In this document: positions 17,862 to 24,719 of the stretch, piece after piece | Numbering within the stretch: position 1 is the stretch's first letter | Layout of the letters: every line of letters starts with the position of its first letter | Assembly (NCBI GenBank): GCA_965120415.1 | Contig: CBCPNA010000065.1 | Location: 1-40,820 of the forward strand | From: CBCPNA01 sp965120415 | GTDB taxonomy: Bacteria > Bacillota > Clostridia > Lachnospirales > CAG-274 | Length of the DNA: 40,820 bases | Direction of reading: 5' to 3' | Position numbers and translations under genes: made by a program | Notes under the pieces: model-generated | The model's database searches: none | What the model saw: only the letters and a program-made list of their open reading frames with translations | What the model was told of the DNA's origin: nothing

Positions 17862-18737
17862 TGGATCAAGCTAAAGCGATAAGAAAGCTTATGAGTAGCT
17901 GTACTACAAGTACAAGTAATAGCAAAAAAACAAAAGCTAGAGTAATAACTATAAGTAGTGGTAAAGGAGGAGTCGGCAAGACAAACTTTTCTGTTAATTT
18001 AGCTATATATTTAGCAAGGCAAAGCCAAAATGTGATTATTATAGACGCTGATTTTGGGCTTGCTAATATAGAAGTTTTGCTAGATATAACCCCTAGGTAT
18101 AACTTTTACCATCTTATAAAAGAACGTAAAAAAATATCAGACATAATAACAAATACTAAATTAGGCATAAAATTTATATCTGCTGGTAATGGATTTAATT
18201 AACATAACCGACATAACGACAATGGAGCTTAAATATTTTATAGAGCAATTTGCAAATTTAGATGAGCTAGCGGACATAATAATTATAGATACAGGGGCAG
18301 GTATATCCAAAAATGTTACAAGCTTCATAAACGATACAAACGAAACAATAATAGTAACAACCCCAGAGCCAACCTCATTTACCGATGCTTATACATTAAT
18401 AAAAGTTATAAAAGAAAAAAATAAAAATATAGATAATATAAACATAGTAATAAACAAAGCAGAAAATAGGCTAGAATCTATGAAGGTTTTTAACAAATTA
18501 CAAAATGTTTCTAAAAATTTTTTAAATTTAAATTTAAAAAATTTAGGCTACATACCATCAGATAATAATTTAATAAAATCTGTTAAAAAGCAAAAACCAG
18601 CAATAATTAATTTTCCTAACAGCGATTTTTCAAAATCAATAGAGAGTATAGGGAGCAAACTATTAAATACAGAAGATTTAAAAAACGATGGTATTAAACT
18701 TTTTATGAAAAAATTTATTAATATATTTGAAAAATGA
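17858..18737 (+). pseudogene. flhG: flhG, split by a single-base frameshift
   Basis: FlhG (YlxH, MinD-like) is the ATPase partner of FlhF that limits flagellar number. The first frame (17858-18202) encodes residues 1-114 with the deviant Walker A SGKGGVGKT (34-42) and DADFGLANIEVLL. It runs into TAA at 18200-18202 just after ISAGNG. The second frame (18189-18737) continues the protein without loss: LADIIIIDTGAGISKNV, then VTTPEPTSFTDAY, the classic FlhG signatures. Removing one T from the TTT at 18194-18196 restores a single frame of about 292 residues reading SAGNGLINITD. The ATG at 18189 has no ribosome site. Options are a true null mutation, programmed frameshifting, or a sequence error. 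Neighbouring flhF and fliA are intact. Confidence 0.85.
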
Positions 18738-18746
18738 GAGATGATT

Positions 18747-19382
18747 ATGAATTTAGAAAATATAAAATCAGGAGATAAAATCATTATAAGCTATAAAAAT
18801 AAACAATATATAAGTTTTGTAGAACAGCTTATAGAAGGAGAACAAATACTGTTTCAAAATATTTATGAATATGACAATGAATTTAAATTAAAAATAGACG
18901 ATTTTTACAACATAACTATATTTTCAGAAGATAAAGAAATAAAGCTATATATCAAGATTTTAAGCTATCTAGATGAAGGAAGAAGAAGGTTTTATCTAGC
19001 GCATATAGATAAAAATTATTCTATATCTTTAAATAATAAAATGCGTCGCAAAAATGTTAGGTATGCTTGCGATTTGCCTTATAACATATCTGTAATAACA
19101 AAAGATAACCAAAATGTAAACTGTATTATAAAAGATATAGGTTTTGGAGGTATCCGGATTATAACCAATAACATCCTTGAAGAAAGTGATAAAATATATA
19201 TAAATTTTGATAACAACATAGATTTTTTTACCGCTAAAGGTAATGTAATACATTGCCAATATTATCCTAAATCAAATTACAAAAATCAATACAGGATACA
19301 ATTTTTTGAAACAGACTTTTCAGACAAAGACTTTTTTAAAAAATATTTTTTAGAAAAATCTTTAGATAGTTTTAGAAAATAA
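18747..19382 (+). CDS. PilZ-domain c-di-GMP receptor, YcgR-like
   Basis: A 211-residue cytoplasmic protein with two domains: an N-terminal YcgR-like beta domain (1-90) and a C-terminal PilZ domain (100-200). The c-di-GMP-binding RxxxR is present as RKNVR (101-105). The second motif, normally D/NxSxxG, reads DIGFGG (130-135) with Gly in place of Ser; binding is still plausible. Homologues slow flagellar rotation or assembly when c-di-GMP is high, which fits the place between flhG and fliA. Two ATGs lie at 18741 and 18747; the second has GAGAG six bases upstream and is preferred. The gene begins 9 bases after the flhG frame ends. Confidence 0.85.
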   Translation: MNLENIKSGDKIIISYKNKQYISFVEQLIEGEQILFQNIYEYDNEFKLKIDDFYNITIFSEDKEIKLYIKILSYLDEGRRRFYLAHIDKNYSISLNNKMRRKNVRYACDLPYNISVITKDNQNVNCIIKDIGFGGIRIITNNILEESDKIYINFDNNIDFFTAKGNVIHCQYYPKSNYKNQYRIQFFETDFSDKDFFKKYFLEKSLDSFRK

Positions 19383-19397
19383 ATATAATTTTACCTC

Positions 19398-19457
19398 TTA
19401 TAAAATTTAATAAATATTTAAATAATGCTAAAAATAAATTTATATTAAATTTTATAA
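19398..19457 (+). repeat. Perfect 14-bp inverted repeat before fliA
   Basis: TTATAAAATTTAAT (19398-19411) pairs exactly with ATTAAATTTTATAA (19444-19457) around 32 bases. The 3' arm ends just before the fliA ribosome site (GTGGTG, 19461-19466). All pairs are A-T, so chance is a real possibility in this base composition, but 14 perfect pairs at this site is notable. Confidence 0.5.
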
Positions 19458-19472
19458 AGAGTGGTGAATTAA

Positions 19473-20222
19473 TTGATAGAAGCTAATATTTGGGAAGATA
19501 TAAAAAAAGACCCACAAATAAGAGAATTTGTTATTAATAAATATATATATCTTGTAAAAATTGTTGTAAATACGCTTAATATTTACAAAAATGTTTTGTT
19601 TGATAAAGAAGATTTAATAAGCTGTGGTATTTTTGGGCTTATTGATGCTATAGATAAGTTTGATTATGAAAAAGGCTTTAAGTTTGAAACATACGCCACT
19701 TTAAGGATAAGAGGAGAGATTATAGACAATATAAGAAAGCTAGAGTGGCTACCACGTGGTATAAGACAAAAAAATAATCAAATGCAAAAAATAATAGAAA
19801 GCTTTAATGAGCTATATGGCACCCTACCTACAGAAAGTCAGCTTGCAAGCTTTTTAAATATACCTTTAAATAAAGCAAAAACCCTTTTAAAAAATTATTT
19901 GCCTTACAGCTTAATATCTTTAGATGAATATTTATATAATCATCATGAAAAGGAAAATATTAATTTAATAATAAATGATGAAACGTTGCCAGAAAACGCA
20001 TTATTAAAAAAAGAGGATAAAAAGATTCTATTAAATTTAATAACACAATTACCAAAAAAGCAATATTTTGTTATAATATCATATTATTATAAAGAGCTAA
20101 ATTTTAAACAAATTAGCAAAATAATGAATCTTTCTTTATCAAGAATTTCTAGGATGCACTCTAAAATTATAAAAAATTTAAAAAATGAGCTTATAAAATT
20201 AAATTTTGATAATAATTTTTAG
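19473..20222 (+). CDS. fliA: Flagellar/motility sigma factor FliA (SigD type)
   Basis: A 249-residue sigma-28 family factor that directs RNA polymerase to late flagellar and chemotaxis promoters. Region 2 is clear (DLISCGIFGLIDAIDKFDYEKGFKFETYATLRIRG, given here as the hallmark DAIDKFDYEKGFKFETYA), then region 3 (GTLPTESQLASFLNI) and region 4 with the helix-turn-helix LNFKQISKIMNLSLSRISRM. The protein starts at TTG with GTGGTG seven bases upstream. A 14-bp inverted repeat sits directly in front. In Bacillus the equivalent sigD is preceded by che genes and followed by swrB. Here the che genes are absent but the swrB-like gene follows. Confidence 0.92.
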   Translation: MIEANIWEDIKKDPQIREFVINKYIYLVKIVVNTLNIYKNVLFDKEDLISCGIFGLIDAIDKFDYEKGFKFETYATLRIRGEIIDNIRKLEWLPRGIRQKNNQMQKIIESFNELYGTLPTESQLASFLNIPLNKAKTLLKNYLPYSLISLDEYLYNHHEKENINLIINDETLPENALLKKEDKKILLNLITQLPKKQYFVIISYYYKELNFKQISKIMNLSLSRISRMHSKIIKNLKNELIKLNFDNNF

Positions 20223-20343
20223 CTATCAAATTAGTTTTTTATATAAAATACAATAGCAAATAAAAGAAAGGAGTATGTCAAAAATATATAATATAGTATT
20301 GTTTATACAAATTTTGTATATATACAGTTTTTGGCGCTAGATT

Positions 20344-20769
20344 ATGGATATATTTAATTTTGTTTTTACTTTATTGCTAATAATAAGTCTTTTTATAATA
20401 TCTTTTGGTTTAATAAAAATTAATAAAAAACAACAAGAAACAGAAGAATTATTAGAAAAATCTATAAAAAAACTAGAACAAGATTTAGCAAATGAAAAGT
20501 TTAAAAAAAGGATGCTTATTTACAAAAATAAATTAATTAATAAAGAAAATAGCGAAGAATATGATATATATTTTAATTTTAAAAGAAAGGGTATAGCTCC
20601 AGAACAATTTTATAAAAATAGATTAAATAACAAAAGTTTAGCAAAGCACCATATGTTACCTAAAATAAAGTTGCTTTTGGATAAAGGATATAATTTGCCA
20701 GAAATTGCTAAAATGCTTGATATAAGTAATGGTGAATTAAAAATTATAATGGATTTTGGGATAGAATAA
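20344..20769 (+). CDS. SwrB-like membrane protein (DUF6115 type)
   Basis: A 141-residue protein with one N-terminal membrane helix (about 5-24), a charged coiled coil (28-60, KKQQETEELLEKSIKKL), a variable linker and a C-terminal helix-turn-helix-like domain (KIKLLLDKGYNLPEIAKML). This architecture and its place right after the motility sigma factor match SwrB (YlxL) of Bacillus, which promotes flagellar basal-body and export-gate maturation at the membrane. Identity is inferred from architecture and synteny, not from close residue matching. The ribosome site at 20344 is weak (GGCG). A good AAAGGAG at 20267-20273 lies upstream and leads only into a 21-codon frame (20275-20340) that ends three bases before this ATG. 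Confidence 0.7.
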   Translation: MDIFNFVFTLLLIISLFIISFGLIKINKKQQETEELLEKSIKKLEQDLANEKFKKRMLIYKNKLINKENSEEYDIYFNFKRKGIAPEQFYKNRLNNKSLAKHHMLPKIKLLLDKGYNLPEIAKMLDISNGELKIIMDFGIE

Positions 20770-20771
20770 TT

Positions 20772-20861
20772 ATGAAAGAAAAATATATGTTTTTGCTTGG
20801 GCTTGGCATAGGTATTGCTGTAACATCTGCTATAGCCATTATTGTATACAATTTTTTATAA
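20772..20861 (+). CDS. 29-residue single-span membrane peptide
   Basis: An ATG two bases after the swrB-like stop opens a 29-codon frame. It has a short charged N-terminus (MKEKYM) and then one unbroken hydrophobic segment with Gly spacing (LLGLGIGIAVTSAIAII), ending YNFL. The tight junction suggests translational coupling; its own ribosome site is poor. Small hydrophobic peptides are plausible regulators of membrane machines, but no family is recognised. Such a frame could also arise by chance. Confidence 0.45.
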   Translation: MKEKYMFLLGLGIGIAVTSAIAIIVYNFL

Positions 20862-20895
20862 ATTACAAAAGCTTTTAATATTTATTATTGTTAGC

Positions 20896-20924
20896 TTGAT
20901 TATATTTTTATTATGTGGTATAAT
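20896..20924 (+). promoter_or_regulatory. Sigma-A promoter, upstream one of two before mecA
   Basis: TTGATT (20896-20901), a 17-base spacer and TATAAT (20919-20924) with an extended -10 (TGG just before). The predicted start is near 20931, about 270 bases before mecA. An 8-bp inverted repeat ATAATGTA/TACATTAT overlaps the -10 and start region. Confidence 0.7.
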
Positions 20925-20957
20925 GTAATACATAGGTTATACATTATTATAAAGTGC

Positions 20958-20978
20958 AAAAGGCGAGCCTTTTTAAGG
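20958..20978 (+). terminator. Small hairpin with T run after the upstream promoter
   Basis: AAAAGG pairs with CCTTTT around CGAG and is followed by TTAAG. It lies only about 28 bases from the predicted start at 20931, so it could end a very short transcript or attenuate readthrough to mecA. The stem is small and the call is tentative. Confidence 0.35.
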
Positions 20979-21016
20979 GGCTAGATGCATATTAATACAT
21001 GATTTTAAAATTATAC

Positions 21017-21045
21017 TTGAATAAAGCTTTTTTGTATGATAAAAT
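21017..21045 (+). promoter_or_regulatory. Sigma-A promoter, downstream one before mecA
   Basis: TTGAAT (21017-21022), a 17-base spacer and TAAAAT (21040-21045). Transcription from near 21049-21052 would produce a leader of about 150 bases that begins right at the structured element. Confidence 0.65.
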
Positions 21046-21048
21046 ATA

Positions 21049-21190
21049 AAGAGGTTACCTACCATAAGCTTTATTTTTGCTTGGCTTATGAGTTTTAATA
21101 GGGCTTTATGCTTTATTAAAGTGGTTGTTTTAACCCTTTGAGGTCTTATGAATATATAGCTAAATTTTGGTTAAAAAATATATTAAGGGA
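21049..21190 (+). ncRNA. Structured 5' leader of mecA (cis-regulatory RNA candidate)
   Basis: The leader can fold as a three-way junction. P1: GGTTA (21053-21057) with TAACC (21131-21135), extendable past a bulged C136. P2: CATAAGC (21063-21069) with GCTTATG (21084-21090). P3: an 11-bp stem 21094-21104 with 21110-21120, loop TTTAT, two G-T pairs. A competing hairpin GGTT (21123-21126) with AACC (21132-21135), extendable by AAAG/CTTT, excludes both P1 and the base of P3. CCCTT (21134-21138) is also complementary to AAGGG in the ribosome site (21185-21189). Mutually exclusive pairings linked to the ribosome site are what a cis-acting switch would show. No known riboswitch class is recognised. 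Confidence 0.45.
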
Positions 21191-21201
21191 TGTGATTTTA
21201 A

Positions 21202-21876
21202 TTGAAGATAGAAAGAATTAGCGAAAATCAGATAAAATTTTTACTAACAAACAAAGATTTAGAAGAAAGAGAAATCAAGATTTCTGAGCTTGCAAAAGGG
21301 TCTGAAAAGGCTCAAGCGTTTTTTAGAGATATTATGACAGAGGCTATGATAGATTATGGCTTTGACGCAAGCGATTCTCCTCTTATGATAGAGGCTATGC
21401 CAGTATCTGTTGATAGCATTATGATAATAGTATCTAAAGTGCTAAAAGACGGCAATGTAGAGAGTAACGTATCTTTAGTACCTAAAACTCTCACAGAAAG
21501 AAAGTTTAAACAAGAAGATTTAAAAGTTGCTGACAGCAAAGAGTCTGCCAGTTTTTCATCTTATTCTGGCAAAGGGGTATCGTTTAAAGACGAAGGGGAT
21601 GGCTTAGCTATATATTCATTTAAAACATTACAAGATACAATAAATGTATCTAAAAGGCTATTACCTATTTATGAAGGGGAAAGTGTTTTATACAAGTATA
21701 AAGATAGGTATTATGTTGTTTTACAACAGGGGGCTACTTTTTCAGATGAATTTGAAAGCATTATTTACGAATATGGTCAACGGCATATATCAAATATAAT
21801 ATCAAAATCTCATTTAATAGAGCATGCCGACCTTATAATTAAAGAAAGTGCTATATTTATTTTAGCAGATTTATAA
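21202..21876 (+). CDS. mecA: Adaptor protein MecA
   Basis: MecA delivers substrates such as competence or sporulation regulators to the ClpCP protease. The 224 residues show the family layout: an N-terminal substrate-recognition domain (MKIERISENQIKFLLTNKDL, with the conserved Ile-Ser-Glu-Asn start), a variable acidic/serine linker (about 110-125) and a C-terminal ClpC-binding domain (YSFKTLQDTINVSKRL onward). FFRDIMTEAMIDYGF is also typical. Translation starts at TTG with AAGGGATGTGAT upstream. It is monocistronic, behind two promoters and a structured leader and ahead of a bidirectional terminator. Confidence 0.9.
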   Translation: MKIERISENQIKFLLTNKDLEEREIKISELAKGSEKAQAFFRDIMTEAMIDYGFDASDSPLMIEAMPVSVDSIMIIVSKVLKDGNVESNVSLVPKTLTERKFKQEDLKVADSKESASFSSYSGKGVSFKDEGDGLAIYSFKTLQDTINVSKRLLPIYEGESVLYKYKDRYYVVLQQGATFSDEFESIIYEYGQRHISNIISKSHLIEHADLIIKESAIFILADL

Positions 21877-21880
21877 TCAA

Positions 21881-21918
21881 AAAATGTCTGTACTCGTATG
21901 TTTACAGACATTTTTTTT
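21881..21918. terminator. Bidirectional terminator between mecA and the mgsA homologue
   Basis: AAAATGTCTGT (21881-21891) pairs perfectly with ACAGACATTTT (21904-21914), with T runs on both sides in the respective directions. It serves mecA on the plus strand and the rodA-mgsA transcript on the minus strand, directly abutting the stop codon of the latter. Confidence 0.92.
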
Positions 21919-22285
21919 AGTTTATTTTACTATCTAAAGCCGTTAGAAGCAATTTAGCTGTATATAGATTTGTTGCCAAAGGTATATTGTATATATCACA
22001 AATATTTATTAAATTATTAGATTTATTACATAAGCTTAAATCCGGATCTCTTAAAAAGATTAGTAAATTTATTTCATTATTTATAATTAATGATGCAAGC
22101 TGTTCAAATCCGCCTAAATCCATTGGCAAAAGTTTTGTTGTTTTTATATTGATAGCATTTTTAATTAAATCAGCAGTCGAATCTATAGAAAATATTTGAT
22201 GCTTATTTAAAACATGGCTATATGCAATACAAAAATTTTCTAAAAGGAGTTTTTTATCATCGTGTGTAATTAATGCAATATTCAT
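21917..22285 (-). CDS. Methylglyoxal synthase homologue lacking the catalytic residues
   Basis: The 122 residues align along their length with MgsA: MNIALITHDDKK, LLPMDLGGFEQLASLI, INLLIFLRDP, and YNIPLATN at the C-terminus. MgsA converts dihydroxyacetone phosphate to methylglyoxal. The catalytic Asp of GGDQQ (Asp71 in E. coli) is Phe60 here (GGFEQ), the segment holding His98 and Asp101 (PHDPD) is shortened to LSLCNKSN, and the phosphate-binding GTTG is degraded to DSTA. The retained WDP-type Asp is Asp80. The fold is probably kept but catalysis is doubtful. The ATG at 22285 fits the family start; an upstream TTG at 22303 overlaps rodA. mgsA downstream of rodA is common in Clostridia. Confidence 0.8.
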   Translation of the reverse strand: MNIALITHDDKKLLLENFCIAYSHVLNKHQIFSIDSTADLIKNAINIKTTKLLPMDLGGFEQLASLIINNEINLLIFLRDPDLSLCNKSNNLINICDIYNIPLATNLYTAKLLLTALDSKIN

Positions 22286-22292
22286 AAAATAC

Positions 22293-23456
22293 CTATCTTT
22301 CAAATAAATTTTTGGGCTTTTTCATGGCAACATTTAAAACAAGCCCTATACAAATCATGTTAACCAAAAGAGAGCTACCACCATAGCTTATAAAGGGTAG
22401 GGGCATACCAGTGTTAGGCAAAAGCCCAGATGCAACCCCTATATTAATAAATGTTTGAAAGCCTATCATACTAGCGACCCCAACACATATAAGTGCGCCT
22501 AATAAATCGACAGAGTTTTTGGCTATAAGCAAGCATTTTATAATTAATAAAAATATTAATGATATAATTAATACAGAGCCTATAAAACCAAATTCTTCTC
22601 CTATTATAGAAAATATAAAGTCGTTTGTAGAATACGGTATATATTTTAATTGATTCATGTCACCGTTAAACAAGCCCTTTCCAGTAAGCTGCCCAGAGCC
22701 TATAGCCCATGCAGAATTTGTTGTCTGATATAAAGAAGAATCAGAAATACTACCTTGTATTACATCTAAATTTAAAAAAGAGGTAATACGTGTTAGCTGA
22801 TAATCTTTTAATAATAACCCTAAAATAAAATATTTGCCACTAATTAAATCAATAAGCAAAATTAAGCCAATAGGTACAGTAATGTATAAAAATATTTTTA
22901 TATATTTAGTGCTTAAATTACCAGCAAATAGCTGAAATACTAATATAACTAACGTAACTAAAGATGCCGATAAAGAAGGTTGGAGCTGAATTAAAAATAT
23001 AGGTACTAAAGATAATACAAATAATGAAATTAATTTAGTAAAGTTGTTTATTGTTTCACTAAAATTGCTAATATATTTTGCAATAAATATAATCATAAAT
23101 ACTTTAGAAAATTCAGACGGTTGGATACCAAATATCCACCTTTTAACACCGTTTACTTCACTACCTAATATTAAAACTAAAATTAAAAGGAATATGTTAA
23201 ATAAATAAATAAAAATATAAAATTTTGATATATATTCATAATCAATAAAGGCGGCTAAAAGCATAAAAAATATACCGACTATAAAGATTATTATTTGATT
23301 AAAAAATTCACTATTAATAAATTCTGATGAGGATAGAGAAATTTCCATAGTATTTATGCGATTAGCACTACCTATAGCAACTATACCAATTATGCATAAA
23401 ACAATAACCAAAAATGCTAAAAGATAATCAAATGCTAAAAGCTTTTTTTTAAACAT
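22293..23456 (-). CDS. rodA: Peptidoglycan glycosyltransferase RodA
   Basis: A SEDS-family polytopic protein that polymerises lipid II during side-wall elongation, working with a class B PBP and MreBCD. The 387 residues contain about ten membrane helices. SEDS signatures are visible: GSEVNGVKRWIFGIQPSEF (mid-protein), LQPSLSASLVTLVI with the region equivalent to the catalytic loop, IPYSTNDFIFSIIGEEFGFIG given here in part as NDFIFSIIGEEFGF, and LPNTGMPLPFISYGGSS near the C-terminus. The context (min and mre genes, PBP2 upstream) favours RodA over FtsW. The ATG has AGGAGG eight bases upstream. An extended -10 box lies about 85 bases upstream. Confidence 0.93.
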   Translation of the reverse strand: MFKKKLLAFDYLLAFLVIVLCIIGIVAIGSANRINTMEISLSSSEFINSEFFNQIIIFIVGIFFMLLAAFIDYEYISKFYIFIYLFNIFLLILVLILGSEVNGVKRWIFGIQPSEFSKVFMIIFIAKYISNFSETINNFTKLISLFVLSLVPIFLIQLQPSLSASLVTLVILVFQLFAGNLSTKYIKIFLYITVPIGLILLIDLISGKYFILGLLLKDYQLTRITSFLNLDVIQGSISDSSLYQTTNSAWAIGSGQLTGKGLFNGDMNQLKYIPYSTNDFIFSIIGEEFGFIGSVLIISLIFLLIIKCLLIAKNSVDLLGALICVGVASMIGFQTFINIGVASGLLPNTGMPLPFISYGGSSLLVNMICIGLVLNVAMKKPKNLFER

Positions 23457-23538
23457 TAATGCTCCCTCCTTTTAAGCAGGTAGATATAATATACAAGGGT
23501 ATTTAGATAAAAACAAGATAACATAACATAACTATATA

Positions 23539-23547
23539 ATTATAGCA
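23539..23547 (-). promoter_or_regulatory. Extended -10 promoter candidate for rodA-mgsA
   Basis: On the minus strand TGCTATAAT (plus 23539-23547) matches an extended -10 element. The -35 at 17 bases is weak (TAGATT). It lies after the min-operon hairpin and before rodA, so rodA may be transcribed apart from minE. Confidence 0.5.
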
Positions 23548-23588
23548 TAACATGGAAAAATAATCTATATATTTTTAAAATAATACGA

Positions 23589-23605
23589 CCCACTTTATAA
23601 GTGGG
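23589..23605 (-). terminator. Hairpin after minE, possible terminator
   Basis: CCCACTT (23589-23595) pairs with AAGTGGG (23599-23605) around a three-base loop, 18 bases past the minE stop. On the minus strand the tail is TCGTATTATTTT, only loosely T-rich, so partial termination before rodA is likely. Confidence 0.55.
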
Positions 23606-23623
23606 CTACCTTGTTATAAAACA

Positions 23624-23902
23624 TTAATTTTTGTGCATACTTTTAATAGGGATATTTGCATATAGCATAGGTACAGAGTTTTCATCATTTGTTGCGTCTG
23701 TTTTTGTTATTTGTATGTCTAATTCTTCTTCGTCTATTTCCATGTAGTTAGATATAACTTTGATTATATCTGTTTTAAGCATTTCTAAAATTTGTGTGGA
23801 GCAGTTGGCTCTATCATGTATCAAAACTAGCTTTAATCTATCTTTAGCCACTTCTTTAGAAGAATTTTTTTTGGCAAATAAATTATTAAAAAGTTCTAGC
23901 AT
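23624..23902 (-). CDS. minE: Cell division topological specificity factor MinE
   Basis: MinE stimulates the MinD ATPase and drives pole-to-pole oscillation of MinCD so that FtsZ assembles at midcell. The 92 residues match the family: an N-terminal membrane-binding helix (MLELFNNLFAKK), the contact helix that activates MinD (KDRLKLVLIHDRANCS, near 21-36), and a C-terminal dimerisation domain (DIIKVISNYMEIDEEELDIQI). The start ATG has AAGGAGG. Presence of MinE rather than DivIVA/MinJ alone points to the clostridial oscillating Min type. It follows minD by 22 bases. Confidence 0.92.
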   Translation of the reverse strand: MLELFNNLFAKKNSSKEVAKDRLKLVLIHDRANCSTQILEMLKTDIIKVISNYMEIDEEELDIQITKTDATNDENSVPMLYANIPIKSMHKN

Positions 23903-23924
23903 AAATTACCTCCTTAGCAGAACA

Positions 23925-24719
23925 TTATTTTTTAGCAAATAAATTTTTAAATTTTTCTAATAAAGATGAGTTGGCTGAAAGCTCCATAAGAGGTACATCG
24001 TTGCCTATTATACGCTGGGTTATATTTCTGTAAGCTTGTCCAGCTTTAGAATTTTCGTCTGTTACCGCTGGCTCTCCTTTATTAGCAGAAACAACAATAC
24101 TTTCATCATCTGGTACAATACCTATAATGTCTATTGCCAAAATTTCTGTTACATCTTCTACAGCAAGCATATCGCCCTTTTTTACCATATCAATACGTAT
24201 ACGATTTAATATAAGGGTAGGGTTATTAAGCTCATTAGCTTCTAATAGCCCAATTATCCTATCAGCGTCACGAACCGCGGAAACTTCAGGAGTTGTAACA
24301 ACGATAGCACGGTCGGCACCAGCTATAGCATTTTTAAAGCCTTGTTCAATACCAGCAGGGCAATCTATTATTATATAATCAAACTCCTCTTTTAAATTAT
24401 CACATAATTTTTGCATTTGTTCGGGGCTAACTGCATCTTTATCTCTTGTTTGCGCCGCTGGCAGTAAAAATAGGTTATCATAGCGTTTGTCTTTTATAAG
24501 AGCTTGTTTAAGGCGACAATTACCTTCAACAACATCTATTAAATCATAGACAATTCTATTTTCAAGCCCCATAATAACATCCAGATTGCGAAGACCAATG
24601 TCGGCATCTATCATAGCAACTTTTTTACCGGCTAATGCAAGCCCAGTGCCTAAATTAGCAGAAGTTGTTGTTTTGCCAACGCCACCCTTTCCAGATGTAA
24701 TAACTATAACTTCACTCAT
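23925..24719 (-). CDS. minD: Septum site-determining ATPase MinD
   Basis: MinD is the membrane-associated ParA-family ATPase that recruits MinC to the membrane. The 264 residues show the deviant Walker A KGGVGKTT (11-18), the switch regions DADIGLRNLD and DCPAGIEQGF, and the C-terminal amphipathic membrane-targeting helix (SLLEKFKNLFAKK). The start ATG has AGGAGG at normal spacing. Between minC and this gene lie 338 bases that include a decayed copy of the minC 3' end, so the minC-minD junction is unusually wide. Confidence 0.96.
   Translation of the reverse strand: MSEVIVITSGKGGVGKTTTSANLGTGLALAGKKVAMIDADIGLRNLDVIMGLENRIVYDLIDVVEGNCRLKQALIKDKRYDNLFLLPAAQTRDKDAVSPEQMQKLCDNLKEEFDYIIIDCPAGIEQGFKNAIAGADRAIVVTTPEVSAVRDADRIIGLLEANELNNPTLILNRIRIDMVKKGDMLAVEDVTEILAIDIIGIVPDDESIVVSANKGEPAVTDENSKAGQAYRNITQRIIGNDVPLMELSANSSLLEKFKNLFAKK

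Noticed and set aside
20275..20340. A 21-codon frame (MSKIYNIVLFIQ...) after AAAGGAG upstream of the swrB-like gene
   Set aside because: The ribosome site is only one base from the ATG and the peptide has no visible feature. It may reflect a lost start or a leader peptide, but support is too thin to list it.
22293..23456. FtsW instead of RodA
   Set aside because: Position in the mre-PBP2-min cluster and the conserved rodA-mgsA order favour RodA, although sequence motifs alone do not fully separate the two.
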